DNA of 64,000 nt from Pseudomonas sp. PDM16 (GCF_014851865.1 NZ_JACVAM010000006.1:1-64000); one strand, 5' to 3'; positions 25,585-35,042 are shown, numbered from the stretch's first letter. The notes: generated by a model from the sequence alone, not told the origin. A program made the numbers and translations.

Positions 25585-26165
25585 TGGGTCACCGACTGAG
25601 CAAGATCTACACGAAGACCGGCGACAAGGGTGAAACCGGCCTGGCAGACGGCCGCCGCGTGGCCAAGAACCACCCGCGAGTGGAAGCCATAGGCGAACTG
25701 GATACCCTCAACAGCCATCTCGGCCTGCTGTTGGCAGATCTCGCCGAGCAGGAAGTCACTTGGCCAAAGCTGAGCGAGATCAGCGCGGTCCTGGCGCCCT
25801 GCCAGCACCGCCTGTTCGACCTCGGCGGCGAGCTGGCAATGCCCGACTACCAAGCACTGCAGGAGGGCGAAGTGGAGCGCTTGGAGGTGGCCATCGATCA
25901 CTGGAACGAAGAGCTAGGCCCCCTGCGGAACTTCATCCTGCCGGGCGGCTCTCGCCTGGTGGCACTGGCCCATGTCTGCCGCAGTCTGGCCCGCAATGCC
26001 GAGCGCCGCTGCCAGCAGCTCAACGCCGAAGAGCCGCTACGCCCGGTGGGCATGGCCTACGTCAACCGATTGTCAGACCTGCTGTTCGTCGCCGCCCGAC
26101 TGATCGCACGCAGGCAGGGTATCGACGAGGTGCTCTGGCAGGCAGCGGAGAAGCCCACGCCCTAG
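25584..26165 (+). CDS. Cob(I)alamin adenosyltransferase, PduO type
   Basis: This 193-residue enzyme transfers the adenosyl group of ATP to cob(I)alamin, making adenosylcobalamin. The PduO-type N-terminal signature is clear: IYTKTGDKGETGLADGRRV, then VEAIGELDTLNSHLG. The C-terminal VNRLSDLLFVAARL and an invariant Arg in CRSLARNAERR complete the trimer-type active site. Its ATG overlaps the kinase stop (TGATG), so it ends the four-gene run. No other cobalamin genes are nearby. Confidence 0.93.
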   Translation: MGHRLSKIYTKTGDKGETGLADGRRVAKNHPRVEAIGELDTLNSHLGLLLADLAEQEVTWPKLSEISAVLAPCQHRLFDLGGELAMPDYQALQEGEVERLEVAIDHWNEELGPLRNFILPGGSRLVALAHVCRSLARNAERRCQQLNAEEPLRPVGMAYVNRLSDLLFVAARLIARRQGIDEVLWQAAEKPTP

Positions 26166-26178
26166 CCCCGTCCGTAGC

Positions 26179-27123
26179 CTACTGACCCGGCCAGAACGCG
26201 CGGATACCGGCCACACCCTGGGCGCCCACCTGCCAGGCCCGCTCACGATCCCGAGGGCCGATGCCACCGAGCAGATAGGCCGGCAGGTTGCTCGCGCGAA
26301 GCAGCTCGGCAGCAGTTTCCCAGCCCAGCGGAGTGGCTTCCGGATGGGTCTGAGTAATCTGCACCGGTGACAGGGTGACGAAATCCACCCCCGTGCGTAC
26401 CGCCAGCTCAAGCTCCTCGGCATTGTGGCAAGAGGCGGCCAACCAGCGCTGAGCCGGGAACGGCCGACCATTAGGCGCGTACTTGCGCAGCTGCTCGGCG
26501 GTCAGGTGCCAGCCCGCGGCGGGAAAGTCGCCCAGCCACTCCAGAGGCCCCTTGAGCATCAACTGCGCCTTGCCGGCGCAGAGACCCTGGATATCAATGG
26601 CCAGATCGCGGTACTGCGGGTCGAACATATTTGGCGCACGCAGCTGGATCAGCCTGGCACCGGCAACCAGAGCGGCGCGCACGCCGTGCATCAGCTCTGG
26701 CGGATCGAGACCATCCGGAGTGATCAGATAGGTATCGGGCAGTCGCGCTGCCGACACTATTGGCTGGTTGGCCGCCGGGAACTCGTAGTCGAGCAGCTCC
26801 CGTTCAGTGGCCCAGGTCAGGGGTTGGCCCTCAGCGCCATGGGGCTCACCGGTGAAGGCAGAGACCTCCCAGACATCCAGCAGCACCTGCTTGTCCGGGT
26901 AATCATGGTGCACCTGGATCAACGGCCGCGCGGTGCTGACGCGGATTCCCAGTTCCTCTTCCAACTCGCGAGCCAGCGCCAGCTCGACGGCCTCACCCTC
27001 TTCCACCTTGCCTCCGGGAAACTCCCAAAGGCCGCCTTGATGTTTGTCCTGCGGACGTCTGGCAATCAGTACCCGGCCATCGGCACCGCGGATCACCGCA
27101 GCGGCCACGTGGATACGCTTCAC
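26179..27123 (-). CDS. Nudix hydrolase fused to a ThiE-like domain
   Basis: This 314-residue fusion has an N-terminal MutT-like Nudix domain (about residues 1-130) with the full Nudix box GGKVEEGEAVELALARELEEELG, suited to hydrolysing oxidised or other nucleotides. The C-terminal half (about 135-310) has the TIM-barrel pattern of thiamine phosphate synthase/TenI, but QLRxK reads QLRAP, the NDR motif is MLKG and HLGQ is HLTA, so synthase activity is doubtful. The GTG at 27123 overlaps the GST stop as GTGA and has a strong GGAGG site. The fusion is known in Pseudomonas. Confidence 0.85.
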   Translation of the reverse strand: MKRIHVAAAVIRGADGRVLIARRPQDKHQGGLWEFPGGKVEEGEAVELALARELEEELGIRVSTARPLIQVHHDYPDKQVLLDVWEVSAFTGEPHGAEGQPLTWATERELLDYEFPAANQPIVSAARLPDTYLITPDGLDPPELMHGVRAALVAGARLIQLRAPNMFDPQYRDLAIDIQGLCAGKAQLMLKGPLEWLGDFPAAGWHLTAEQLRKYAPNGRPFPAQRWLAASCHNAEELELAVRTGVDFVTLSPVQITQTHPEATPLGWETAAELLRASNLPAYLLGGIGPRDRERAWQVGAQGVAGIRAFWPGQ

Positions 27124-27752
27124 GCTCCGACCTCCTGCAGCCCAGCCTGATACCAGCGATGGAACGCCGGCCATTGATAGACGGTGTCAACATAGGCCGC
27201 AGCCTCTGCCGGCAACACCACCCGATAGCTGCGTAGGCGCGCAGCAACCGGTGCAAAGAAGGCGTCTGCGATGCTGACATGGCCGAACAGGAACGGCCCG
27301 TCCTGACCGAAGCGCTGGCGGCAGTCCGCCCACAGCTTGCATACGCGCTGGATGTCGGCCTGAGCCTCGGCAGGAATTTCGGTCAGGGCCTGGTCGCGGG
27401 ACAGGTCCATCGACATGTGGCTGCGCAGGGCCATGAAGCCACTGTGCATCTCGGCGCATACGCTTCGCGCCAGGGCACGAGCGTATTGGCCACGCGGCCA
27501 CAGATGCGCCTCGGGGAAACGCTCAGCCAGGTACTCGGCGATCGCCAGGGAGTCCCACACCGGGCCCTCCTCGGTGAGCAGCACAGGGACCTTACCGGTC
27601 GGTGCGTGAGCCAGCAGTTGGCTGCGGCTATTCGGCTGATACAGACGCACCTTGATCTCTTCGTAGGGAACGCCAGTCAGGTCCATGGCCAGCGCCGCGC
27701 GCAGCGACCAGGAGGAATAGTTCTTGTCGCCGATCACCAGCTTGAGGGACAT
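27120..27752 (-). CDS. Glutathione S-transferase family protein
   Basis: This 210-residue cytosolic protein has an N-terminal thioredoxin-like domain with KNYSSWSLRAALAM (the SSWS stretch is the likely glutathione-activating site) and GKVPVLLTEEGPVWDSLAIAEYLAERFP, followed by an all-helical C-terminal domain with the conserved SIADAFF. It resembles the GST_N_3/YfcF-like group; the substrate is unknown. It is translationally coupled to the downstream Nudix fusion. Confidence 0.85.
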   Translation of the reverse strand: MSLKLVIGDKNYSSWSLRAALAMDLTGVPYEEIKVRLYQPNSRSQLLAHAPTGKVPVLLTEEGPVWDSLAIAEYLAERFPEAHLWPRGQYARALARSVCAEMHSGFMALRSHMSMDLSRDQALTEIPAEAQADIQRVCKLWADCRQRFGQDGPFLFGHVSIADAFFAPVAARLRSYRVVLPAEAAAYVDTVYQWPAFHRWYQAGLQEVGA

Positions 27753-27920
27753 ATCGTTCTCCTAGAGGGGTTTAGACGCAGCGTACGCGGCCGGAACGGC
27801 CGCGAACAATTCCGATCGCGCATACCCCTATGAGTGCAGGGAATGGCAGTGCGGAGCAGTTGGGACAGAGCACCCAACCGTGAAACGGTCAGCTAGCTAG
27901 CCCAGGCCGAAGGCCGTACT

Positions 27921-27950
27921 CGGCGCAGCGATTCGAGTATCGCTGCGCCG
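27921..27950. repeat. Perfect 12-bp inverted repeat between GST and argJ
   Basis: CGGCGCAGCGAT (27921-27932) is followed by TCGAGT and ATCGCTGCGCCG (27939-27950). It lies 26 bp past the argJ stop, in the 223-bp gap before the GST start. A second shorter palindrome (CGCGGCC and GGCCGCG near 27785-27803) occurs in the same gap. Neither has a T run. It may stabilise the argJ mRNA 3' end or aid termination. Confidence 0.55.
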
Positions 27951-27975
27951 CCGAACCACGAGCGTCAACGACACC

Positions 27976-29193
27976 TCAGGTACGGTACTCAGCGTTGATC
28001 TTGACGTACTCGTGGGAGAGGTCAGTGGTCCAGATGGTTTCGCTGCAGGCACCACGACCCAGCTCGATGCGAATGGTGATTTCCTCGCGAGCCATCACCG
28101 CCGCGCCCTGAGCCTCGGTGTAGGTAGCCGCGCGCGCCCCCTTGCTGGCAATGCAGACTTCGCCGAGGAACACGTCGATCTTGCTCACGTCCAGATTCGA
28201 CACACCGGCATAGCCTACGGCAGCGAGGATACGTCCCCAGTTGGGGTCGGAGGCGAAGAGTGCAGTCTTGATCAGTGGCGAGTGAGCCACGGCGTAGGCT
28301 ACGTCCAGGCACTCCTGGTGGGTACCGCCACCATTGACCTGGACGGTGACGAACTTGGTGGCGCCCTCGCCATCGCGGACGATGGCCTGCGCGACCTCCA
28401 TGAATACCTCCAGCACGGCTTGCTTGAGCTTGGCGAACAGCTCACCGCTGGCAGAAGTGATTTCCGGCAGCTGGGCCTGACCAGTAGCGATCAACATGCA
28501 GCAATCGTTGGTGGAGGTATCGCCATCGATGGTGATGCGGTTGAACGACTTGTTGGCCGCGTCGCGCACCAGATCCTGCAACACGCCGCGCGCCACCTTG
28601 GCGTCAGTAGCGATGTAGCCGAGCATGGTCGCCATGTTCGGGCGGATCATGCCGGCACCCTTGCTGATGCCGGTCACGGTCACGGTCACGCCATCATGCT
28701 GAAACTGGCGACTGGCGCCCTTTGGCAAGGTGTCGGTGGTCATGATACCCGTGGCAGCTTCGGCCCAGTGATCCTCGTCCAGATCGTCCAGCGCGGCCTG
28801 CAGAGCGCCTTCGATCTTCTCGACGGGCAGCGGCTCGCCAATCACTCCGGTGGAGAAAGGCAGCACAGCTTCGGCTGCCACCCCGGTCAGCGAGGCCAGG
28901 GCAGCACAGGTTCGGCGCGCATTGGCCAGGCCATCCGGGCCGGTGCCGGCATTGGCGTTGCCGGTATTGGTCAGAAGGTAGCGAACGTCGCCAGCCACAC
29001 GCTCGCGGGTCACGATCACCGGGGCGGCGCAGAAGGCGTTGGTAGTAGTCACGCCAGCCACACGCGAGCCTTCGGCGCAGCGCATTACCACCACGTCCTT
29101 GCGCCCCGGACGCTTGATACCGGCGGATGCGATACCGAGTTCGAAACCGGGAACCGGGTGCAGTTTTGGCAGGGGACCGAGACCAACGGCCAT
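27976..29193 (-). CDS. argJ: Bifunctional ornithine acetyltransferase / N-acetylglutamate synthase
   Basis: This arginine-synthesis enzyme moves the acetyl group from N-acetylornithine to glutamate, closing the acetyl cycle. The precursor (405 residues) self-cleaves at the conserved Thr in KGAGMIRPNMATMLG, near residue 190; upstream TTNAFCAAPV and downstream DGDTSTND are also typical, and it ends in the family tail HEYVKINAEYRT. Whether it is bifunctional or transferase-only cannot be decided from sequence alone. It stands between secA and the GST gene on the same strand, with a terminator before it. Confidence 0.95.
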   Translation of the reverse strand: MAVGLGPLPKLHPVPGFELGIASAGIKRPGRKDVVVMRCAEGSRVAGVTTTNAFCAAPVIVTRERVAGDVRYLLTNTGNANAGTGPDGLANARRTCAALASLTGVAAEAVLPFSTGVIGEPLPVEKIEGALQAALDDLDEDHWAEAATGIMTTDTLPKGASRQFQHDGVTVTVTGISKGAGMIRPNMATMLGYIATDAKVARGVLQDLVRDAANKSFNRITIDGDTSTNDCCMLIATGQAQLPEITSASGELFAKLKQAVLEVFMEVAQAIVRDGEGATKFVTVQVNGGGTHQECLDVAYAVAHSPLIKTALFASDPNWGRILAAVGYAGVSNLDVSKIDVFLGEVCIASKGARAATYTEAQGAAVMAREEITIRIELGRGACSETIWTTDLSHEYVKINAEYRT

Positions 29194-29230
29194 AGGAGAC
29201 GCTCCTTCAAAGGCAGTGACACAGAAATTG

Positions 29231-29267
29231 GAAAAACGCCGCGAGCGGCTGAGCCGGTCGCGGCGTT
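29231..29267 (-). terminator. Rho-independent terminator of secA
   Basis: A perfect 11-bp stem AAACGCCGCGA (29233-29243) and TCGCGGCGTTT (29257-29267) with a GC-rich loop is followed on the minus strand by TTTTT. It lies 25 bp beyond the secA stop. Confidence 0.85.
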
Positions 29268-29291
29268 TCTATATAGCAGGTCTGAGACGGT

Positions 29292-32027
29292 TTAGCCGAC
29301 CTGGCCGTGGCAATGCTTGTATTTCTTGCCGGAACCGCACGGACAGGGTTCGTTACGCCCGATCTTCGGCTCGCTGCGCGCCGGCGCAGCGACGGCGAGC
29401 TCGCCTTCCTCAGCCTGCTCTCCATCAACGGTGGGCATCGCAGACGCTTCGGCATGCTGGAACTGCATGCGCTGAGCCATGGCTTCGGCCTCGCGACGCT
29501 GACGTGCTTCTTCCTCGGCGGGATCTTCGCGGCGGACCTGAACGTGGGACAGCACGCGAATGGTGTCGCGCTTGATCGAATCGAGCAGATCCTGGAACAG
29601 GGTGAAGGACTCGCGCTTGTACTCCTGCTTGGGGTTCTTCTGTGCGTAGCCGCGCAGGTGAATACCGTGGCGCAAGTGATCCATGGTGGCCAGGTGGTCT
29701 TTCCACAGGTCGTCCAGGACACGCAGCAGCATTTGCTTCTCGAAGGTGCGCAGGGCCTCGGCACCGGCCAGCTCTTCCTTCTCGTTGTAGGCGGCCATCA
29801 GCTCGGAAAGGATCTTCTCGCGCAGGGTTTCTTCGTACAGCTTGTCGTCATCGTCCAGCCACTGCTGGATAGGCAGGCGCAGACCGAAATCGCTGTACAG
29901 CGCGGCTTCCAGGCCGGCAATGTTCCATTGGTCGGGCAGCGATTGTGGCGGAATGTGGGTGTTGATGGTGACGGCCAGCACTTCCTCGCGGAACTCGACG
30001 ATGGTATCGCCGATGTTCTCGGCAGCCAGCAGGCTGTTGCGCATGTGATAGATCACCTTGCGCTGCTCGTTGGCCACATCGTCATACTCGAGCAGCTGCT
30101 TACGCATGTCGAAGTTGCGGCCTTCGACCTTGCGCTGGGCCTTCTCGATGGCGTTGGTCACCATGCGATGCTCGATGGCCTCGCCGGCCTGCATGCCGAG
30201 AGCCTTCATGAAGTTCTTAACCCGATCAGATGCGAAGATGCGCATCAGGCTGTCTTCCAGCGACAGGTAGAAGCGGCTCGAACCCGGGTCGCCCTGGCGC
30301 CCAGCGCGACCACGCAGCTGGTTGTCGATACGGCGGGACTCGTGACGCTCGGAAGCGATCACGTGCAGGCCACCAGACTCGATCACCTGCTGGTGGCGCT
30401 TCTGCCAGTCAGCCTTGATCTGTGCGATCTGCTCCTCGGTCGGCGCCTCCAAGGCAGCAACCTCGGCCTCCCAGTTACCGCCCAGCAGAATGTCAGTACC
30501 GCGACCGGCCATGTTGGTGGCCAGGGTCACAGCGCCCGGGCGACCGGCCTGGGCAATGATCTCTGCTTCCTTCTCGTGGTACTTGGCGTTGAGCACCTTG
30601 TGCTCGATACCGGCCTCTTCGAGGAGCTTGGAGACATACTCGGAAGTCTCGATCGACGCAGTACCGACCAGAATCGGCCGACCTTGGGCCTGGCATTCCT
30701 TGATGTCGGTAATGATCGCCTGGTACTTTTCTTCCTGGGTCAGGTAGACCAGGTCGTTGTAGTCCTTGCGCGCAACAGGACGGTGGGTGGGAATGACCAC
30801 CACGTCCAGACCGTAGATCTGGCGGAACTCGAAGGCCTCGGTGTCGGCGGTGCCGGTCATGCCGGAGAGCTTCTTGTACAGGCGGAAGTAGTTCTGGAAG
30901 GTGGTCGAGGCCAGGGTCTGGCTCTCGGCCTGGATGTTCACCCCTTCCTTGGCCTCGATGGCCTGGTGCAGACCCTCGGACAGGCGACGGCCCTGCATGG
31001 TACGACCGGTATGCTCGTCGATCAGGATGACCTGATCGTTCTGCACGATGTATTCGACGTTGCGGTGGAACAGCTTGTGCGCGCGCAGGCCGGCGTATAC
31101 GTGAGTCAACAGGCCAAGATTGTGTGCGGCATAGAGGCTTTCGTGCTCGGCCAGCAAGCCGGCCGCGGTGAGCATCTCTTCGACGTACTGGTGGCCGGCC
31201 TCGTTCAACTCCACCTGGCGGGTCTTCTCGTCGACCTTGTAGTGGCCTTCCTGGGTGACCACGCCTTCCTCTTCCTCGATGTGCTGCTTGAGGCGCGGAA
31301 TCAGCTGGTTGATCTGCATGTACAGCTTGGAGCTGTCTTCGGCCTGACCAGAAATGATCAGCGGTGTACGGGCTTCGTCGATGAGGATGGAGTCCACTTC
31401 GTCGATCACGGCGAAGTTGAGCTCGCGCTGGAACTTCTCGTCCAGCGAGAAGGCCATATTGTCACGCAGGTAGTCGAAACCGAATTCGTTGTTGGTACCG
31501 TAGGTGATGTCAGAAGCGTAGGCAGCACGCTTCTCGTCCGGTCCCATGAACGGGATGACGACACCTACGGACAGACCGAGGAACTCATAGAGAGGGCGCA
31601 TCCAGTTGGCATCGCGGCGTGCCAGGTAGTCGTTCACCGTGACCACATGCACGCCCTTGCCGGACAGTGCGTTCAGATACACCGCCAGGGTACCCACCAG
31701 GGTCTTGCCCTCACCGGTACGCATCTCGGCGATTTTACCCTCATGCAGGGTCATGCCACCGATCAGCTGCACGTCGAAGTGACGCATGCCCATCACCCGC
31801 TTGCCGGCCTCACGGGCCACAGCGAAGGCTTCGGGAAGGATCTGGTCGAGGCTTTCGCCCTTGGCCACGCGAGCTTTGAACTCCTCGGTCTTGGCCTTCA
31901 GTTGCTCGTCGGAGAGCGCCAGCATCTGCTCTTCCAGGGCGTTGATCGCGCTCACTGCCTTGAGCATGCGTTTGACGTCACGCTCGTTCTTGCTTCCAAA
32001 AATCTTCTTCAACAGTGGCGCAAACAT
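29292..32027 (-). CDS. secA: Protein translocase ATPase SecA
   Basis: SecA drives post-translational export of proteins through SecYEG. At 911 residues it has the normal proteobacterial length. Visible motifs are Walker A in MRTGEGKTLVG, DEVDSILIDEARTPL, the helicase-like GRAGRQGDPGSSRFY, and the C-terminal zinc-binding CPCGSGKKYKHCHG preceded by a polar linker that binds SecB and lipids. ATG 32027 (MFAPLLKKIF) matches the family start; upstream codons belong to the 5' region. The gene is divergent from dciA. Confidence 0.98.
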   Translation of the reverse strand: MFAPLLKKIFGSKNERDVKRMLKAVSAINALEEQMLALSDEQLKAKTEEFKARVAKGESLDQILPEAFAVAREAGKRVMGMRHFDVQLIGGMTLHEGKIAEMRTGEGKTLVGTLAVYLNALSGKGVHVVTVNDYLARRDANWMRPLYEFLGLSVGVVIPFMGPDEKRAAYASDITYGTNNEFGFDYLRDNMAFSLDEKFQRELNFAVIDEVDSILIDEARTPLIISGQAEDSSKLYMQINQLIPRLKQHIEEEEGVVTQEGHYKVDEKTRQVELNEAGHQYVEEMLTAAGLLAEHESLYAAHNLGLLTHVYAGLRAHKLFHRNVEYIVQNDQVILIDEHTGRTMQGRRLSEGLHQAIEAKEGVNIQAESQTLASTTFQNYFRLYKKLSGMTGTADTEAFEFRQIYGLDVVVIPTHRPVARKDYNDLVYLTQEEKYQAIITDIKECQAQGRPILVGTASIETSEYVSKLLEEAGIEHKVLNAKYHEKEAEIIAQAGRPGAVTLATNMAGRGTDILLGGNWEAEVAALEAPTEEQIAQIKADWQKRHQQVIESGGLHVIASERHESRRIDNQLRGRAGRQGDPGSSRFYLSLEDSLMRIFASDRVKNFMKALGMQAGEAIEHRMVTNAIEKAQRKVEGRNFDMRKQLLEYDDVANEQRKVIYHMRNSLLAAENIGDTIVEFREEVLAVTINTHIPPQSLPDQWNIAGLEAALYSDFGLRLPIQQWLDDDDKLYEETLREKILSELMAAYNEKEELAGAEALRTFEKQMLLRVLDDLWKDHLATMDHLRHGIHLRGYAQKNPKQEYKRESFTLFQDLLDSIKRDTIRVLSHVQVRREDPAEEEARQRREAEAMAQRMQFQHAEASAMPTVDGEQAEEGELAVAAPARSEPKIGRNEPCPCGSGKKYKHCHGQVG

Positions 32028-32262
32028 ATCGGCAGATTCTTCCACTCTGGGGGATTGGGAGGACGGCGCAGAAACCCGCCCCGCAGCCAAGCTGGCTGAA
32101 TGCAAAGGGGGCATTCTACTCGGAAATGTTGGCGAGAAAAGGGCGAACTCCCGCGGGCCCGCCGAGCACGTCCCGGGCGGCCGTGCACGCTATATGGGGA
32201 CGACAACCGACATCTGCAAGGGCCTTTGCTAACATGGGGCATCAATCTACGAAACCGCGACC

Positions 32263-32712
32263 ATGAGCCTTCGCCCCCCAGCCAAGACCCCGAAAGCGCT
32301 GCTGCAAGATAACAAGTCGCTGCATGCCCTGTTCAGCGCAGCGCAGCGACTGAGTAAATTGCAGGCCCTGGTAGAGGCACAGCTTGAGCCCGCGGCGCGC
32401 GAGCACTGCAAAGTCGCCAGCTGGCATAAGGGCTGCTTGCTGCTGCTGACCAGCAATGGGCACTGGGCCACCCGCCTGCACTACCAGCAACGCCGCCTGC
32501 AGCGCCTGTTGCAGGTGCTGCCAGAGTTCACAGGGCTGCAGAAGATCCAGGTCAAGGTACGCCCGCCAAACACTCAAGTGGCCTATCAGGGCAGCAAGGT
32601 CACGCTCTCCGAATCCGCCGCCGAAAGCCTCAACTGCGCAGCGGAAGGCATTGAAGATTCAAAGCTGCGAGCCGCACTCGAACGGCTCGCTCGCAACGCC
32701 AAACACGATTGA
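32263..32712 (+). CDS. dciA: DciA, DnaB helicase operator (DUF721)
   Basis: DciA loads the replicative helicase DnaB in bacteria that lack the phage-derived loader DnaC. The protein has 149 residues. Its N-terminal DUF721 region shows LHALFSAAQRLSKLQALVEAQL, then CKVASWHKGCLLLLTSNGHWATRLHYQ with the conserved Trp, and a polar C-terminal tail. Location between secA and lpxC is the usual one in Pseudomonas. It is convergent with lpxC, and the shared hairpin lies just beyond its stop. Confidence 0.9.
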   Translation: MSLRPPAKTPKALLQDNKSLHALFSAAQRLSKLQALVEAQLEPAAREHCKVASWHKGCLLLLTSNGHWATRLHYQQRRLQRLLQVLPEFTGLQKIQVKVRPPNTQVAYQGSKVTLSESAAESLNCAAEGIEDSKLRAALERLARNAKHD

Positions 32713-32716
32713 CCAC

Positions 32717-32746
32717 AAAAAAAACAGGCCACCCGAGGGTGGCCTG
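32717..32746 (-). terminator. Terminator of lpxC
   Basis: The stem CAGGCCACCC/GGGTGGCCTG (32725-32734 and 32737-32746) is followed on the minus strand by eight T (complement of 32717-32724). It sits 26 bp after the lpxC stop, ending the wall/division cluster. Confidence 0.9.
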
Positions 32747-32771
32747 AAATATCACAGAAGGAGGGTGTTGC

Positions 32772-33683
32772 TTACACGGCCGCTACCGGGCGCATGTAGG
32801 AGATCGGTGCAGTGCTGGCGTCGTCGAAGATCACGACCTCCCATGCATCTTTCTGCTCGATCAGGGTACGCAGCAGACGATTGTTCAGCGCGTGGCCCGA
32901 CTTGAAGCCATGGAACTCGCCGATCAGACTGTTGCCCAGCAGATAAAGGTCGCCGATGGCATCGAGGATCTTGTGCTTGACGAATTCATCCTCGTAACGG
33001 AGGCCGTCTTCGTTGAGCACGCGGAACTCATCGACCACGATGGCGTTTTCCACGCTACCGCCGAGTGCCAGGTTCTGCGAACGCAGGAACTCGATGTCGC
33101 GCATGAACCCGAAGGTGCGCGCGCGGCTCACTTCCTTGACGAAGGAAGTGCTGGAGAAGTCGACGCTGGCGGTCTGGGTGCGACCACGGAATACCGGGTG
33201 ATCGAAATCGATCTCGAAGCTCACCTTGAAGCCGTCGAAGGGCAGGAAGGTGGCGCGCTTGTCGCCCTCCTCCACTGTCACTTCGCGCAGCACGCGGATG
33301 AACTGCTTCGGTGCGTCCTGCTCTTCCAGGCCAGCGGACTGAATCAGGAATACAAAGGGACCAGCACTGCCATCCATGATCGGGACTTCTGACGCCGACA
33401 GCTCGACGTAGGCGTTGTCGATGCCCAGGCCTGCCATGGCCGAAAGCAAGTGCTCGACGGTGTCCACCTTGACATCACCATTGACCAGAGTGGTCGACAT
33501 GGTGGTCTCACCGACATTCTCGGCGCGGGCGGGGATTTCCACGACCGGATCCAGATCGGTGCGACGGAACACGATTCCGGTATCCACCGGGGCCGGCTTG
33601 AGGGTCAGGTAAACCTTCTCCCCCGAGTGCAGGCCAACGCCGGTGGCTCGGATGATGTTCTTCAGGGTGCGTTGTCTGATCAT
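32772..33683 (-). CDS. lpxC: UDP-3-O-acyl-N-acetylglucosamine deacetylase
   Basis: This zinc enzyme carries out the first committed step of lipid A synthesis, removing the acetyl group from UDP-3-O-acyl-GlcNAc. Zinc ligands are in VEHLLSAMAG and in KHKILDAIGDLYL; the catalytic His is in SGHALNNRL. It begins MIRQRTLKNIIRATGVGLHSGEKV, as in P. aeruginosa. Length is 303 residues. It is 106 bp after ftsZ, which allows a separate promoter, and is a well-known target of post-translational control by FtsH in other bacteria. Confidence 0.98.
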   Translation of the reverse strand: MIRQRTLKNIIRATGVGLHSGEKVYLTLKPAPVDTGIVFRRTDLDPVVEIPARAENVGETTMSTTLVNGDVKVDTVEHLLSAMAGLGIDNAYVELSASEVPIMDGSAGPFVFLIQSAGLEEQDAPKQFIRVLREVTVEEGDKRATFLPFDGFKVSFEIDFDHPVFRGRTQTASVDFSSTSFVKEVSRARTFGFMRDIEFLRSQNLALGGSVENAIVVDEFRVLNEDGLRYEDEFVKHKILDAIGDLYLLGNSLIGEFHGFKSGHALNNRLLRTLIEQKDAWEVVIFDDASTAPISYMRPVAAV

Positions 33684-33789
33684 GGTTTTGGCTGCGCTTG
33701 TTGCGAACTGTTTTCAACAATGGGCGGCGATAATAGCAGAACCGCCCTTTGCTGAACACCAATCACCGATATACTCCTGATAGACAGCA

Positions 33790-34989
33790 TCAATCAGCCT
33801 GACGACGCAGGAAGGCCGGGATATCCAGATAGTCCAGGTCATCCTGAGTGTTCAGTTTGGCCGCCGCGGCGCTGCCGGCAAGGCTCTGACGCTGAACGGT
33901 CGGGCGCTCGTAGTCCTTGTAGTTGACGGCCGGCTGTTCAGCAGCACGCGGAGCAGCGCTGATGGTGGTAGCCGGAGTGGCAACGGCAGCGGCTGCGATG
34001 GTGTTGTCGACCACCTTGACCGGCTTCTCGATACGCGCGCCCAGGCCGGTAGCGACCACGGTCACGTGCAGCTCGTCACGCATGTCCGGATCGATCACGG
34101 CACCGACCTTGACGGTCGCGGCTTCCGAGGCGAAGGCCTCGATGATCTCGCCCACCGCGGCATACTCGCCCAGAGACAGGTCCAGACCGGCGGTGATGTT
34201 GACCAGGATACCGCGCGCACCCTGCAGGTTGACGTCTTCCAGCAGCGGATTGCGGATGGCCGCCTCGGTGGCCTCGCGAGCACGGTTCGGACCGCTGGCG
34301 CAGCCGGTGCCCATCATCGCCATGCCCATCTCGCCCATCACGGTCTTCACGTCGGCGAAGTCGACGTTCATCAGGCCTGGACGCTGCATGATGTCGGAGA
34401 TACCACGCACGGCGCCGGACAGCACGTCGTCAGCCTTGGCGAAGGCGGACAGCAGGCTGGCGTCCTTGCCGAGGATCGTCAGCAGCTTCTCGTTGGGGAT
34501 GGTGATCAGCGAGTCGACCACGTCGGACAGGGCACGGATGCCCTCATCGGCAACCTGCATGCGCTTGCGGCCTTCGAACGGGAACGGACGAGTCACCACG
34601 GCAACGGTGAGGATGCCCATTTCCTTGGCCACTTCGGCGATGATCGGCGCCGCACCAGTACCGGTACCGCCACCCATGCCGGTGGTGATGAACACCATGT
34701 CGGCGCCATTCAGCACTTCGGCGATGCGCTCACGGTCTTCCATAGCGGCCTGACGGCCGATTTCCGGGTTAGTACCGGCACCCAGCCCCTTGGTTACGCC
34801 TGGGCCAAGCTGCAGCACGGTGCGTGCGCCGATGTTCTTCAGCGCCTGCGCGTCGGTATTGGCGCAGATAAATTCCACGCCTTCGATGTTGTTCTTGATC
34901 ATGTGGTTGACGGCGTTACCACCGCCGCCACCCACACCGATGACCTTGATTACTGCACTTTGCGGGACGTTATCTACTAGTTCGAACAT
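33790..34989 (-). CDS. ftsZ: Cell division GTPase FtsZ
   Basis: This tubulin homologue forms the cytokinetic ring. It has 399 residues with the GTP-binding signature GMGGGTGTGAAP, N-terminal GGGGGNAVNHMI and T7 loop NVDFADVKTVM. After a variable linker (about residues 320-380) the C-terminal conserved peptide LDIPAFLRRQAD binds FtsA and ZipA. It is the last division gene of the cluster, 53 bp after ftsA. Confidence 0.99.
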   Translation of the reverse strand: MFELVDNVPQSAVIKVIGVGGGGGNAVNHMIKNNIEGVEFICANTDAQALKNIGARTVLQLGPGVTKGLGAGTNPEIGRQAAMEDRERIAEVLNGADMVFITTGMGGGTGTGAAPIIAEVAKEMGILTVAVVTRPFPFEGRKRMQVADEGIRALSDVVDSLITIPNEKLLTILGKDASLLSAFAKADDVLSGAVRGISDIMQRPGLMNVDFADVKTVMGEMGMAMMGTGCASGPNRAREATEAAIRNPLLEDVNLQGARGILVNITAGLDLSLGEYAAVGEIIEAFASEAATVKVGAVIDPDMRDELHVTVVATGLGARIEKPVKVVDNTIAAAAVATPATTISAAPRAAEQPAVNYKDYERPTVQRQSLAGSAAAAKLNTQDDLDYLDIPAFLRRQAD

Positions 34990-35042
34990 TTCCCCTCTCC
35001 TTCCTTTTTTAGTTATCGCCTACAGCTACCGCGGGTTTCACA

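Noticed and set aside
29307..32099. A long open frame of about 930 codons on the plus strand opposite secA
   Set aside because: It is the mirror frame of SecA, caused by high GC at third positions; the translation has no family features, and the opposite strand encodes a complete SecA.
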